From Pycnococcus provasolii (Eukaryota > Chlorophyta > Pseudoscourfieldiophyceae > Pseudoscourfieldiales): a DNA stretch of 64,000 nucleotides. The stretch is from assembly GCA_049487715.1 (NCBI GenBank), contig CP150558.1, positions 558,001-622,000 on the forward strand. The letters are read 5' to 3'. The first letter of the stretch is position 1, and the number at the start of each line of letters is the position of its first letter. The notes under the pieces were generated by a model. The model was not told where the DNA came from and did not search any database. It was given only the letters and a program-made list of their open reading frames with translations. The translations under genes were made by a program, and so were the position numbers. Shown one piece after another: positions 9,065 through 18,938 of this stretch.

Positions 9065-11130
9065 TCAGCGACGCGCATCGAAGTTTGTCATCTTCTCCAT
9101 CTGCTTTGCCATGAGCTGCTGCTTCATGTGACGCGCGAGATCCTGACGAAGCCTCGCGCGCGCATCCTCCTCCGCCCCGATGTCCTTGATGGCCGCCTCG
9201 GGGCTGGCTGCGGATCCCATCAGCTCTGCTGGCACTTCATTCAGCGGTCCTCGCTTCGCCATCGGCGTCTGCGCCGCCTTGTACGCCTCCATCTCCGCCT
9301 TGCGTTGCTCCGCCTTTTTGGCCACCAGAATTTCGCGCTGCTGCTTCAGGTATTCAGAGCGGCGCTGCAGCTCCGCCTGACTCACGTCGCCTAGACCAAC
9401 CTTCTTCACATTCTGCGACGTCGAGCTGAGCTGGTCACGCTTCGCCACAAGAGCGCGCTGCGTGTCCGCAGCCGCCTGCGCCGCTTTTCGGATCTCGTTC
9501 GGATCGAAGCTCGCCGAGGAGCTGCTACTCGAGTAGCCGGCGGACGATCCGGCACGGATGCTTCCGGACATGGACATTGTGGAGGACATGCCGCCGCCAT
9601 TGGATGCTGGCGACACTGGTGGAATGGATGCGACTGGTGCGGGTATGGATGCGACTGGTGCGGGTGGTGGAGGCACGGCAGCGGCAGCGACTGGTGCGAT
9701 ATTTGGCAATGGCTTTGGCAGTGGTTTGGGTGCGGCGGGTGCGGCAGGTGCGGCAGGTGCGGCGGGTGCGGCAGGTGCGGCGGATGCGGCGGGTGCGGCA
9801 GGTGCGGCGGGTGCGGCGGCGGCAGCGGGTGGCAGCATCGGCGACGGCGGCGTGAATTCGCCCGATTCCACCTCTTTCAGAAGTCGCTCCTGCTCCTGCT
9901 GCAGCGCAAGGCTGAGTGCAATAGCCTGCTCGAGCTCGGCACGTTCTCGGTCAAGGCTTGCCGTCTCCTTGAGGCTTTCGGTGAGCGCTCGGCTGAGAGC
10001 CTCCTCCTCGCTCGTCTCAGGCGGGTGGAACATGTCCGCGCGTGACTTCTCAATCTCGAACTGCTCACGGCTGAGCCTGAGCGCCTCCTCTAGTTCCGAG
10101 TCGTTCTCGTTGTTTTCGCTGTTCGCAGTTCCCTCGGAGTTTGCGGTGTTGCCGGCGGCTGCGTTTTGTGCCTTTGCGTGCATTTCGAGCACCTCGGCGG
10201 TAAGGTCTGTATTTCTCTTGACCATCATCGCCTTGAACTGCACGAAGTCGTCAACGGTGAGTATGCTCGTGAGCACGAAGCTGTTAAGTTTTGACGACGC
10301 CTTGGATGTGACGGCGTCCATGAACACCTTGTCCTCCACCCCGAGGTCGGCAATGAATCCTGTGATGAGGTCGTCGACGAGCGCTTTGAACTTGTTGTGC
10401 ACGTCTGTGAACTCGAGTTTGTTCTCCTCCTCGTCGTCGAAGATGTGGCAGTTGTTGTCGATGAACCCCATGAGCGGCGCAGAGTACATCGGACCCTATT
10501 TAAGATGTTTGTTTGTTTGTGTGTGTGTGTGTGTGTGTGTGAGTGTTTGTGTAAGACTTTCAAGCCTCTTCTTCTTGTTCGCGTGCAACTCTCTGTAACT
10601 TCACTCTCTGTAAGACTTTCTGGATCGAAGTGCAAGTGCCACTTTAAGGCCAGGCCAGGCGGTGGGAGCCCAACATCAACAAGGCCAAAGTACGAGGTGG
10701 CGCCACCTCTAAGCGTCTTCTCAAGGTCGCTGCCGGCCTGTTAACGTGTGCAAGTGCGAACGAAACTCGATTCCGATCCGATTCCCAACACGACGACGAG
10801 AGGTCGAGGCTCACGAGAACGGCACACACCTTGAATTTGCCCGCCGAAACACGAACACGAACACGACTGACTTAAAGTTCAAGGCTTAAGGCCCAAAAAG
10901 CCGCCGCCAAGAACAGACACTCAAACCAAACCAAATTACGCTTACACAAGAAACCACCACACCACAACACAAAAAAAAACCACAAGTTAAGCCACCACAA
11001 GACCAAAAGACCAAAAGCCAAAAAAAGCACGCAAAGCACGCAAAGCAGAGCATACCTGCAGGAACCTGATGATTGCGTCGTAAAGCCACTCAAGGTCACC
11101 ACCACCACCACCACCGGAGGAGTCCGCCAT
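9065..11130 (-). CDS. CFAP36: CFAP36 (BART-domain ciliary protein), two exons
   Basis: Homologue of CFAP36/CCDC104, a BART-domain protein of cilia that in animals binds ARL3. Exon 2 (10495-9065) encodes MGFIDNNCHIFDDEEENK and further BART helices including FVQFKAMMVKRN, a close match to the animal family. It continues with a UIM-like acidic helix, an Ala-Pro repeat, and the conserved C-terminal coiled coil around RRSEYLKQQREILVAKK. The exon-2 frame alone lacks the first BART helix. That helix lies 560 bases upstream: exon 1 (11130-11056) starts MADSS, has a Gly run, and ends LEWLYDAIIRFLQ. It is joined in phase 0 by a GTATGC donor and an AATAG acceptor to give RFLQ-GPMYSAPL, as expected from FLRGPDWSIPIL in the family. 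Total about 501 residues. A ciliary gene implies the organism makes or retains parts of a flagellum. Confidence 0.9.
10518..10541. repeat. (GT)n microsatellite inside the CFAP36 intron
   Basis: A run of about 11-12 GT dinucleotides lies just inside the acceptor end of the intron. On the gene strand it is a CA tract followed by an AAAC-rich stretch and then AAATAG. Confidence 0.85.
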
Positions 11131-12510
11131 GGTATTCACAAGGAGAGTGACTTTGTTCCAAAAGTGTCGTTGGCGGCAATGGCCGTGTCTCGAGGGTTTG
11201 TTTGACTTCCACCTTGGCCCACCTCCTTGGCCCTCCTGTTTCTTTCAAAGCCCTGTTTCTTTCAGCCTTTCAAAGCCACGTTTCCTCCTTGGGAAGCACG
11301 CCTGGTCTGGCCTTGTATTGTCACAAGTGCAAGGGTGCATCCCCTCTCCTCCTCTCCTCTACAACGGTCACTTCTGTCAGTCGTAAGGGTAAAGTTTTAC
11401 CACTTGATGGACCCAACCTGTGTTTCTTGACCACCTCAACCTCGAGGCTCAAGTGGGAAGGAAGGAGCCTCGCTTGAATGAGGCTTGCACAATGCACCTG
11501 GCTTTGGGGTCATCATGGCGTCATGCAAGGCAGAGGTGCAAGGCAGGCAAGGCCGGCTTTTGTCGATTTCCCGTTTGGTTTTTCCGTTTGGTTTTCCAGT
11601 TTGGTTCGCCGCTGCATCTTGCAGCACCTGCTTGCAACCCGGTAAAAACTACTACGATAAAAAGTAGGGTAGTGCAAGGCTGCTGAAGGCTGAAGCAAGG
11701 CTTCTGATGATTGATGATTGATGAAGCTACTAGGCATCCAGCAAAGGGCAATCATCATCCCAAGCAGCCAAGTGAAATGTTGCGATGAAATAGAGTTAGA
11801 GGAAATGTGGTCTATAAATAACTAAATAAGACCATCTCCTATTATAGTGGTAGTTCAAGAACGGGTCCCATCCCATACATACCCAAACTGAACCCTTTTT
11901 CACAACGAAATGGATCAGCTCAATCGAGAGAGGAAGTTCTGAGGAGGAGGCGGAGAGGGGATGCGGAGGAGTGAGTGCATCGGATGGAGTGTGCGGCCGC
12001 CTCGCAGTTCTTGCCACTGCAGTACATACTGCAGTATGAGGACGCATTCCTAGCCGCAGAACTGCACTCGAGGCCGGCCCCAGAGGAAAGGCCATTCGGA
12101 GCGCGCGCTGAAGCCATCTCTCGCGGAGATACGACAATTTTCCCGATTTGATTGATTGCACAACTTCACATCACGTTTCATTATTTAAAACAACTTGTGT
12201 TTGTTACATACGTGTGCAGACGTGTGCCTGTTGTGCGGCCTTTTTCTTGCTGTGTTAAGTTTGTTGAACTTGTGTTAAGATTCTTGTATAAGGCCGGCCG
12301 CTCCTTCCTGCGTTTTTATTTGACAGCGCTATTTGGCCGCCGCTAATTACTGTACTACGTCTTATACGTGTTTGTTGCAGGCGTGACCGTGGTATTTGTT
12401 ATAAACGTTTGGTGCCAACGTATCTTCGAAGTGAACGAACAAACAATACTCATAAGTCTCCCTCATAAGCTTAACAGACATATTGTGAACTCGCACAGCC
12501 ATAAACCATA
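11131..12510. other. Divergent intergenic region, no gene seen
   Basis: A gap of 1380 bases between the start of CFAP36 (minus) and the start of the gene at 12511 (plus). It contains local repeats, for example several TTTGGTTTTCC-like units near 11570-11610 and short CTTTCAAAGCC copies near 11245-11275. Open frames here are under about 120 codons, without domains or coding-like composition. TATAAGG near 12287 is a possible but distant TATA element. Confidence 0.4.
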
Positions 12511-15500
12511 ATGGGCGCGGACCGCGACGACGAGCGCGAGCCTCGCCGAACAGGCGCGAACTCCGGACTCCTCCCGAACATCACAAACAACCGCGCGTTC
12601 GCCGTCACCGCCGTGCTGCTCGTCACGGGAATGCTCGTAATCACAAACCCGTCACTCTTCGGGTTCGCGCAGAGAGGAAACGACGACGTCGTCGTGACGA
12701 TGATGCGCGCGCGAGAAAGCCGCTCCACCAAGGGACTTACCCGCGAAATCGAGGTGGAAGTACGCAAGGATGTCGAAGGCTTTAAGAGCCGCCTGCCACG
12801 CGCGAAATTGCCGCCGCCCCCTCCGCCGCTTCCACCGCATCCTATTTCAGCAGCACAGAAAAAAGCAAATCACGACGCCCTGGAAATGGCACAGATGGAA
12901 AACATTTCGCCGGAAGAACTGTACCTGAGCGAAACGAGCGCCAAGAAGAGCGTGGGACTGACGCGTGCGAATTTTGCGCGCGTTCACACGCCGCCGACGC
13001 CGCAAGCGCCCCTCACGCAGGAGGAACGCGAACACATCGAGCGGGCGGAGGCACACGCGAGGGAAGTGGACGCCATACCCACCGCGGATAACACGCCGTC
13101 GCCGCCGCCAAAGGCCCCGGTTGTCGACTGGGAAGAGTTTCTCGATGGCACGTTCGTGCCGCCGCCGCCAAAGGCTGGCATCCCGCCGTTCGCACCCATG
13201 ACGCCCATCCCGCCGCCACCCACGCCGGACATTCCGCCGCTGCCAGACCACGCGCCACCCAATCCGCCACCGTTCCCGAAGCTGCCGCCAGTGCCGCCCA
13301 AACCGCCGAGGGGCAACGACGCGGCGCTCGTTGAACTCAGCATCATTTCCATCGACAAAAGCCGTGACTGGGTCGGTTATCGCGACACGCTAGAGGAAAA
13401 CGAGGAGCTCGAATGCCACAAGTTCGAGACGCCGGAGGCGCAGAGAAGGGAGCAGGCGAATGCGGCACGTGACGGAAGGCCCGCGCGCTCAGAGACGTGC
13501 GATAAAATAATCACGCACGCCATGGCCCCGAATTTCAGGCCGGAGCACCTCGCGTACGCCGTGGCGGTGCCGAACGAAGTGTCCGAGGTGCAGGTGAGGT
13601 ACAAGGCTCGGGCGGTTGGCATTGGGTGCCCATGCATACGCATCATGGGAGGAGGTGTCGCGGCATTCGAAACGGTCGAGAATCCTAACAGCCTCGACCT
13701 GCCCGTGTCCGAGCTTGGCGCAGAGTACTCGCTCTTCCGCCGTGACGAGGGAAATGGAGGTGTGAACCACAATACCGCGCCGCCGCCCGTTATGACGGCC
13801 CTGGGTGGCAGGCGTCGCCTCCTTAAGAAGAAGGGTGGTAAGGGTGGACGCCGAAGGCCGCAGGTGCGGCAGCCGGCGACACAGCCTGGCCTTGGCCTTC
13901 CCGAGCCCAATGAGAGGCTTGCGGGCGTGTACACGCCTTCTGCCGCGACACTTCAGGCGCAAATCAATTACGGCGATGACGGCAGACGCCTTGGACGAAG
14001 CGAGGGACAGGTAATGCACCCAGGCATGAATCTTCTCGTCGTCGAGGTGACGGCGCAGGATCAGCTCACCGTGCAGCGATACGAGCTGCACGTCAACCGC
14101 CTCTCGCCGAAGCTGCACGGCCTGCTCTCGAACGTGTGGTGCGTGATTGGCGGTCACCTGGAAAATGGCTACCTCGTCGGCGGCAAGAGGGTGAATGTTG
14201 AGCCCGTCGACGGACCTGCCGTTGGCGGGGTCGCCAGCCGCCTGGAGCCCGACGTGTTCCACTACCGCTGTCTTCTCCCCGAGAGCGATGACGAGATCAT
14301 GATGACCGGTTCCACGGATGCACGTCTTGAGGTTGTTCCCTTTGCGGGCATCGCATCCATGGCTGCGAGTGCCGAGAAGGCTATGCACGTGCGCGTGAAT
14401 GGCGTGCCGGTTGTACCATTCATGGCTTCAAGGCCTGCGTTGCCAGGAGGCAAAGGTGGGAAAGCCGGCCGAGATGCGGCTAAGGCCTACGCGAGCTCTG
14501 CACCAGAATGGGCGAAAAACGACCAGGCTGTCAGTCGCCCTCTTGATGCGCCGTTCTTCCCGCGCGCCGCGGAATACGAGGTGATGGTCAGCGCTCCGGA
14601 TGGTGTCACGATGAATCGGTACACGATCCAGATGAGCCGAAAGGAGCAGGCGGCACCAAAGCACCAAGGCAGCCAGCTCGAGAGCCTCCGCGTCTACCTC
14701 GGCCAGAACTACACCGATGCGGAGCATGAGGCGATCGAGGTTCCGATCGAGCCTCGGTTTGAGCCGGAGACGACGACGTACACCGCAAAGATGCCCGTGG
14801 GAGTGGAGTGGATTTACATTATGTCCGTGCTTCCGCGCGATCGCAAGACGGGAAAGGCTAATAAGAATCACTGGTACATGGATCTTGCAGACGGCAAGCA
14901 GAATAAAGTGCTCGTGTTCAATCAGCCAGACGGCGAGAGGACGCCGGAATATCGACTCGACACGGCGTTGGGCATGCCAAGTCATCTCATGGTTCGCGTT
15001 TACACGGACGAAACCCTGCACTTCCTGACGGAAAAGAATGCCAATGCCAGCAATTTCGACGAATTGAACTCGGAGCGGCGAGAGCATCTTAAGACCGTCA
15101 CGACACTCGCGGAGTTCCCGCCGCGCGTGCTGAAGGATCTCAACCCTCCGGGATACCGCGTTTACAACGTCATCCTGCCGTACACGGCGACGCCTCCGAA
15201 CCCGCCCGCGTTTGCGCCGCCGCCGGCACCGCTTGCCATGGAAACCGATTGCCGGCTCAGCTCGCTGAGCATTGAGCAGGGACAGCTCGTCGAACCGTTC
15301 AAACCGGAAAAGAATCGCTATGTTGCTTACGTGCCGGAGGAGCTCGAGGCGGCTGAGGTGTACTACCGCACGAAAAACCCGTACGCGGCGAGAAATCACC
15401 TGTACGCGGCGAGCAGCCTGTCGTTGGACCACCTCCCCGTGAGCCCTGATCGATACGGCGTCGGCGATCGCGACCGTGCGGTTCGGCTGCAGAAGAAGAG

Positions 15501-16884
15501 TTTGAGTATGAGGTCGGCGCGCGGCGGGGTGAACACCGAGGACAGCGAGGGAATTACGTTCGAGTCCTTGGAGGATAAGACGGAACGACTTCGCGTGTGC
15601 GGTCCTGACCCAAAGGAGTACCCCTCCGGTGAGGTCGTTCCTTCGCCGCCGCCTTGCAGGGAAAATTGCAGGAGCGCCTGGCAGATAGAGGAGGAAAATG
15701 AGGCGATAGCGAACGCGACGGGTCTCGCACGTGATAAGATCAAGTATGCGGATGCGTACGAGGAGTCCTGCAAGGTAGCAAGCAATGCCGCTCCTCTGCT
15801 GGTTGGCTTCAACGACATGGCGATTCGAACCACGCTATTCGTGGAAGATACGCCGGAAGCCCGTGAGAAGGGCTGGTTGGCTGGACTGGGCCCGAAAAAA
15901 AGGGGTGCGACTGGATTGAAAAAGCAATGCGAGTACTTTCTCCGTGTCGTGCGAAAGCAGCGTGAGGATCTGCTGTACTTGCAAAGCCTTGGATTCTACA
16001 ATCCGGGAACCGTTTCTAAGACTGGCAAGATCCAACCGACGACGCCGTATCTAAAGGATGATGATCAGGAGAAGTTCGTTGCATCCGGTGGTGGCTTGGA
16101 CGACACGCAGGCAACGGTGGCGGGTGTGATGCCGGACGAGATTGGCGAGCTCAACCCGCCGTTCGACCCGGCGATTTTCCACTACACCCTCATGCTCCCT
16201 CACGACGCCGCGAAGGTCCGAGTGCTCGCGAAGCTTCGTCGCTGCACGCGATTGTGCGAGGGCTACGAGCACGAGGCTTACATGCGCGCATGGAACCAAA
16301 CGAAGGTTATGGTGCGCGGCACGTGGGAGAACAAGCCAGGTGGCGAGTCCGCGCCAGCGGCAATTCCTGGGTACGGAGCGAGCGTTGGGTCGATCGACAT
16401 CGACGTTCCCTGGCCTCAGGTGTCGGAGTACACGTTCACGGTGACGAGTCCAGGTGGTGACATTCTGTACGAGACAAGCACGGCAGAACGCGAGAAGGGC
16501 TTGGCAAGGACGTACACGGTTCACATCAGCCGCTTAGGCTTGAACTCGCCGCCTCCACCAAGTCCTCCGCCCCCTCTGCCGCCATCACCCGCCCCACCGC
16601 AACCACCTCCTCCGACAAACCCTCCACGTCCGCCAACACCGCCTTTACCCCCTCCACCACTTCACCCGCCGCCGCCGAACCGACCACACCGCCCCGACGC
16701 CCCATACCCTCCGTACGGCCCGCCGGACACGCCTCCCTCTCCGCTGCCTCCCCCACCTCTCCCTTGGCGCGAACTGGTGAATCAGAAGCTGAGTGAGGCG
16801 TCGAAGGACATGGACGCCTTCATGGATGCCGCGAAGATTGAGCGAGATGAGAAGGAGAAGGATGAGGAGGAGGAGGGAGCATAA
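12511..16884 (+). CDS. Proline-rich type II membrane glycoprotein with cadherin-like beta-sandwich repeats
   Basis: A 1457-residue protein, probably a cell-surface or wall component. A short cytosolic N-terminus (MGADRDDEREPRRT) is followed by one transmembrane helix at about residues 30-50 (FAVTAVLLVTGMLVI), giving a signal-anchor topology. Two Pro-rich stretches (about 92-112 and 155-275) precede the folded part. From about 280 to 1330 there are repeated segments of the pattern L..L.I/V...(20-40).F.P....Y...V....V...., for example LESLRVYLGQ with RFEPETTTYTAKMP, LSSLSIEQGQ with FKPEKNRYVAYVP, and IGELNPPFDPAIFHYTLMLP. This is the signature of the cadherin-like beta-sandwich family (PF12733 type). 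A second long poly-Pro region (about 1343-1420, SPPPP units) resembles hydroxyproline-rich glycoproteins of green algae. The C-terminus is a charged Lys/Glu helix. Confidence 0.8.
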   Translation: MGADRDDEREPRRTGANSGLLPNITNNRAFAVTAVLLVTGMLVITNPSLFGFAQRGNDDVVVTMMRARESRSTKGLTREIEVEVRKDVEGFKSRLPRAKLPPPPPPLPPHPISAAQKKANHDALEMAQMENISPEELYLSETSAKKSVGLTRANFARVHTPPTPQAPLTQEEREHIERAEAHAREVDAIPTADNTPSPPPKAPVVDWEEFLDGTFVPPPPKAGIPPFAPMTPIPPPPTPDIPPLPDHAPPNPPPFPKLPPVPPKPPRGNDAALVELSIISIDKSRDWVGYRDTLEENEELECHKFETPEAQRREQANAARDGRPARSETCDKIITHAMAPNFRPEHLAYAVAVPNEVSEVQVRYKARAVGIGCPCIRIMGGGVAAFETVENPNSLDLPVSELGAEYSLFRRDEGNGGVNHNTAPPPVMTALGGRRRLLKKKGGKGGRRRPQVRQPATQPGLGLPEPNERLAGVYTPSAATLQAQINYGDDGRRLGRSEGQVMHPGMNLLVVEVTAQDQLTVQRYELHVNRLSPKLHGLLSNVWCVIGGHLENGYLVGGKRVNVEPVDGPAVGGVASRLEPDVFHYRCLLPESDDEIMMTGSTDARLEVVPFAGIASMAASAEKAMHVRVNGVPVVPFMASRPALPGGKGGKAGRDAAKAYASSAPEWAKNDQAVSRPLDAPFFPRAAEYEVMVSAPDGVTMNRYTIQMSRKEQAAPKHQGSQLESLRVYLGQNYTDAEHEAIEVPIEPRFEPETTTYTAKMPVGVEWIYIMSVLPRDRKTGKANKNHWYMDLADGKQNKVLVFNQPDGERTPEYRLDTALGMPSHLMVRVYTDETLHFLTEKNANASNFDELNSERREHLKTVTTLAEFPPRVLKDLNPPGYRVYNVILPYTATPPNPPAFAPPPAPLAMETDCRLSSLSIEQGQLVEPFKPEKNRYVAYVPEELEAAEVYYRTKNPYAARNHLYAASSLSLDHLPVSPDRYGVGDRDRAVRLQKKSLSMRSARGGVNTEDSEGITFESLEDKTERLRVCGPDPKEYPSGEVVPSPPPCRENCRSAWQIEEENEAIANATGLARDKIKYADAYEESCKVASNAAPLLVGFNDMAIRTTLFVEDTPEAREKGWLAGLGPKKRGATGLKKQCEYFLRVVRKQREDLLYLQSLGFYNPGTVSKTGKIQPTTPYLKDDDQEKFVASGGGLDDTQATVAGVMPDEIGELNPPFDPAIFHYTLMLPHDAAKVRVLAKLRRCTRLCEGYEHEAYMRAWNQTKVMVRGTWENKPGGESAPAAIPGYGASVGSIDIDVPWPQVSEYTFTVTSPGGDILYETSTAEREKGLARTYTVHISRLGLNSPPPPSPPPPLPPSPAPPQPPPPTNPPRPPTPPLPPPPLHPPPPNRPHRPDAPYPPYGPPDTPPSPLPPPPLPWRELVNQKLSEASKDMDAFMDAAKIERDEKEKDEEEEGA

Positions 16885-17214
16885 TCTTAATGTTTGTTCT
16901 TTCTTTCTTTGAGTAACAGTATTATCAATCAAAACCATTTTCTTTCCAAGAAGCCTTCTTGAAAAACCGCTCCGTTGGCTCCCTTGTCCGTCGGCCGGCG
17001 ATGCAAGTCGCAAAGCCAGACCTGTGTCACACACAACTGTCACCGAGGGAAACTCGAATTGCATTCCGATTGTCGGGGAATTGGTTCAAGGACGAATCCC
17101 CGATACAGTGGTAGAAGACCGAAGGTTTTGGGGTGGGGGATTCAGCTGCAGCTGGCGTTATCCTCCAAGGCTCAACTTTGCCAATCTGCCCTATAAAGAA
17201 ATAAGTGTCAAAAA
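16885..17214. other. Intergenic region upstream of the anion transporter
   Basis: A gap of 330 bases between two plus-strand genes. It contains an imperfect inverted repeat around GGGGAATTGGTTC...GAATCCCC near 17075-17102 and a TATAAAG at 17192-17198. That TATA lies only 17 bases before the ATG at 17215, closer than usual, which leaves that start uncertain. Confidence 0.4.
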
Positions 17215-18811
17215 ATGTCCGTGACTGGTAAAGGTATGTCGCCTGCATCTTTCGTTCGCATCAAAGCTCCGTCTGCTGTGCCTGTGCCCGTGCGTGCTCT
17301 CAGAAGTCGTCGTCGTCATTGTCATTCGTCTTCATGTCGTCGTGCTCACCTCAAGACTCGTCGTCTTCCGTGTCATGTCATCGTCCTGGGCCCATCATTC
17401 TTTGTGTGGCGGGGTTAGGGGTGATGGGGCTAGTGGCTACCGCCAGTCTTTCCTGAGAGGAAGACGATTGCGGAAATTTGAAAGCAACGTGTCATCTGAC
17501 GTCATCACAGGTGATGGCAGCGTGGAAGAGGAAGACGAAAGCGAAAAGAAAAGACAAGAAGTCAGGCGAATCGTCATGCCGTCGGCGCTAGTCCTGCTGA
17601 GCAGCAACCTGTGCCGCATTTCTATGCCCGTCGCGCTCGTGCCTCTTGCTGCCACCTACGGCTGGAATGGCGCCACCGTCGGTCTGATTGGAAGCTCGTT
17701 CCTGTGGGGTTACATGGCAACGCAACTACTCGGCGGCGCACTCGCGGACGCCGTGGGAGGAAAGCGCGCCCTTCTCGTTGGCATGCTGCTCTGGTTCGGC
17801 GCGACGGGGGCGCTCGCGCTCGCGACGTCCGTTCCCGTCGCGGCAATAGTCCCAACGCTCTGCGCGCTGCGTGCCGTCGTCGGCGCGGGGCAGGGTGCAA
17901 TGATGAGCAGCATGCAGCAGGTTGTAGCGACGCACATCCCGCAGAAGCGCCGTGCGACGGCGCTCGGCGCAATCTACGGAGGATTTCATATGGGCAACAT
18001 CGTCGGACTTGTGCTGTGCCCCCTGCTCATCGCGATGCGCAGCGTGGAGGCGAGCTTCCTTGCCGTCGCGCTTGTTGGCTTGCCAGTCATTGCCTTCTGG
18101 CAGAGCAACGTCCCACCAAAGGCGAAGGGCGAAGGCGCGTCGTCAACAACGGCAGCCTCCTCCCCCTCCTCCACACTTTCTTTCGTGTCGCTCATGCGAG
18201 ACTGCGGCATGGCGCCTTGGGCAATCGTCATCGCAACATTCGTGAACCACTTTGCGTACTTCCTCTTTCTCAACTGGATGCCCGCGTACTTTGTTTCTGA
18301 GTATGGTGTCAGCCTCCGCGCATCCGCGAAGCTGTCCGTCGCTCCGTGGATCTGCTGTGCGATTGTCAGCAGCGCGTCCGGCGTCATCGCCGATCGCGTC
18401 GCGCGCATGCCGGGCATGACTCTCACGTGCGTTCGCAAGCTGTTCCAGTGCACGAGTTTTGTTGGCACGGCGCTGAGCCTTGTCGCTCTGAGCGCCGCGA
18501 ATCAACCCACCGCGGCGATGGTATGCTTTATCGCGTGCTTCGGATTCATTTCGGTCGGACAGGCTGGCTTTGTGGCCAACACGGGCGACATCGCGCCGCC
18601 TCGCCTCGTTGGGCGGCTGTTCGGCCTTGCGAACACCTTTGGCAGCCTCGGCGGTATCCTGAGCACGAGTGCCGCCGGTATTCTGAGCGAGATGAGCGGA
18701 TTCGGATTCGCGTGGGTGTTCCGCTCCACCGCCGCCGTCTTGCTGACTGGCGCCATGCTCTACGCACGCTTCGCCAGCGCCGAGCCTGCCGTTGGAGGTA
18801 ATAAAAACTGA
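17215..18811 (+). CDS. SLC17/ANTR-type anion transporter (MFS), probably plastid-targeted
   Basis: A 12-helix major facilitator of the SLC17 group, whose plant ANTR/PHT4 members move phosphate or organic anions across plastid membranes. Family features include GLIGSSFLWGYMATQLLGG, then GGALADAVGGKRALLVG, RAVVGAGQGAMMSSMQQV and the C-terminal GRLFGLANTFGSLGGILS. The main frame is open from before 17294, but its first ATG (17375) gives an unusual leader. A better model splices exon 1 (17215-17289: MSVTGKGMSPASFVRIK, then APSAVPVP) to 17447 through a GTGCGT...CCAG intron of 157 bases. This keeps frame and yields a Ser/Arg/Val-rich, transit-like N-terminus of about 50 residues. Rival models are GTATGT at 17234 to 17460, or no intron. 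The transporter call is firm; the 5' end and plastid location are inference. Confidence 0.8.
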
Positions 18812-18938
18812 CTTATGATTTTTTTTCGTTCCGAACCTTTGTCCGCGTCAAACACCCAAATTTCCATTCGGGGTTTAGCCGCTTGGGGCACCTCGGAAGG
18901 CTCTGAACTATCTTCATCCGAGTCATCATCGCGAAAGT

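Noticed and set aside
9558-10598. A 346-codon plus-strand frame opposite CFAP36
   Set aside because: It is the antisense of the CFAP36 coding sequence; its Ala/Gly/Ser runs mirror the Ala-Pro repeat. The minus strand has clear homology.
11796-12161. A 121-codon minus-strand frame in the 11-12.5 kb gap
   Set aside because: No domain, no protein-like composition and no conserved start; treated as chance.
14428-15432. A 334-codon minus-strand frame inside the wall-protein gene
   Set aside because: Antisense shadow of a GC-rich coding region; no domain, and the plus strand is supported.
17075-17102. Inverted repeat GGGGAATTGGTTC...GAATCCCC as a tRNA or terminator
   Set aside because: The stem is imperfect and no cloverleaf fits; probably chance in an intergenic region.
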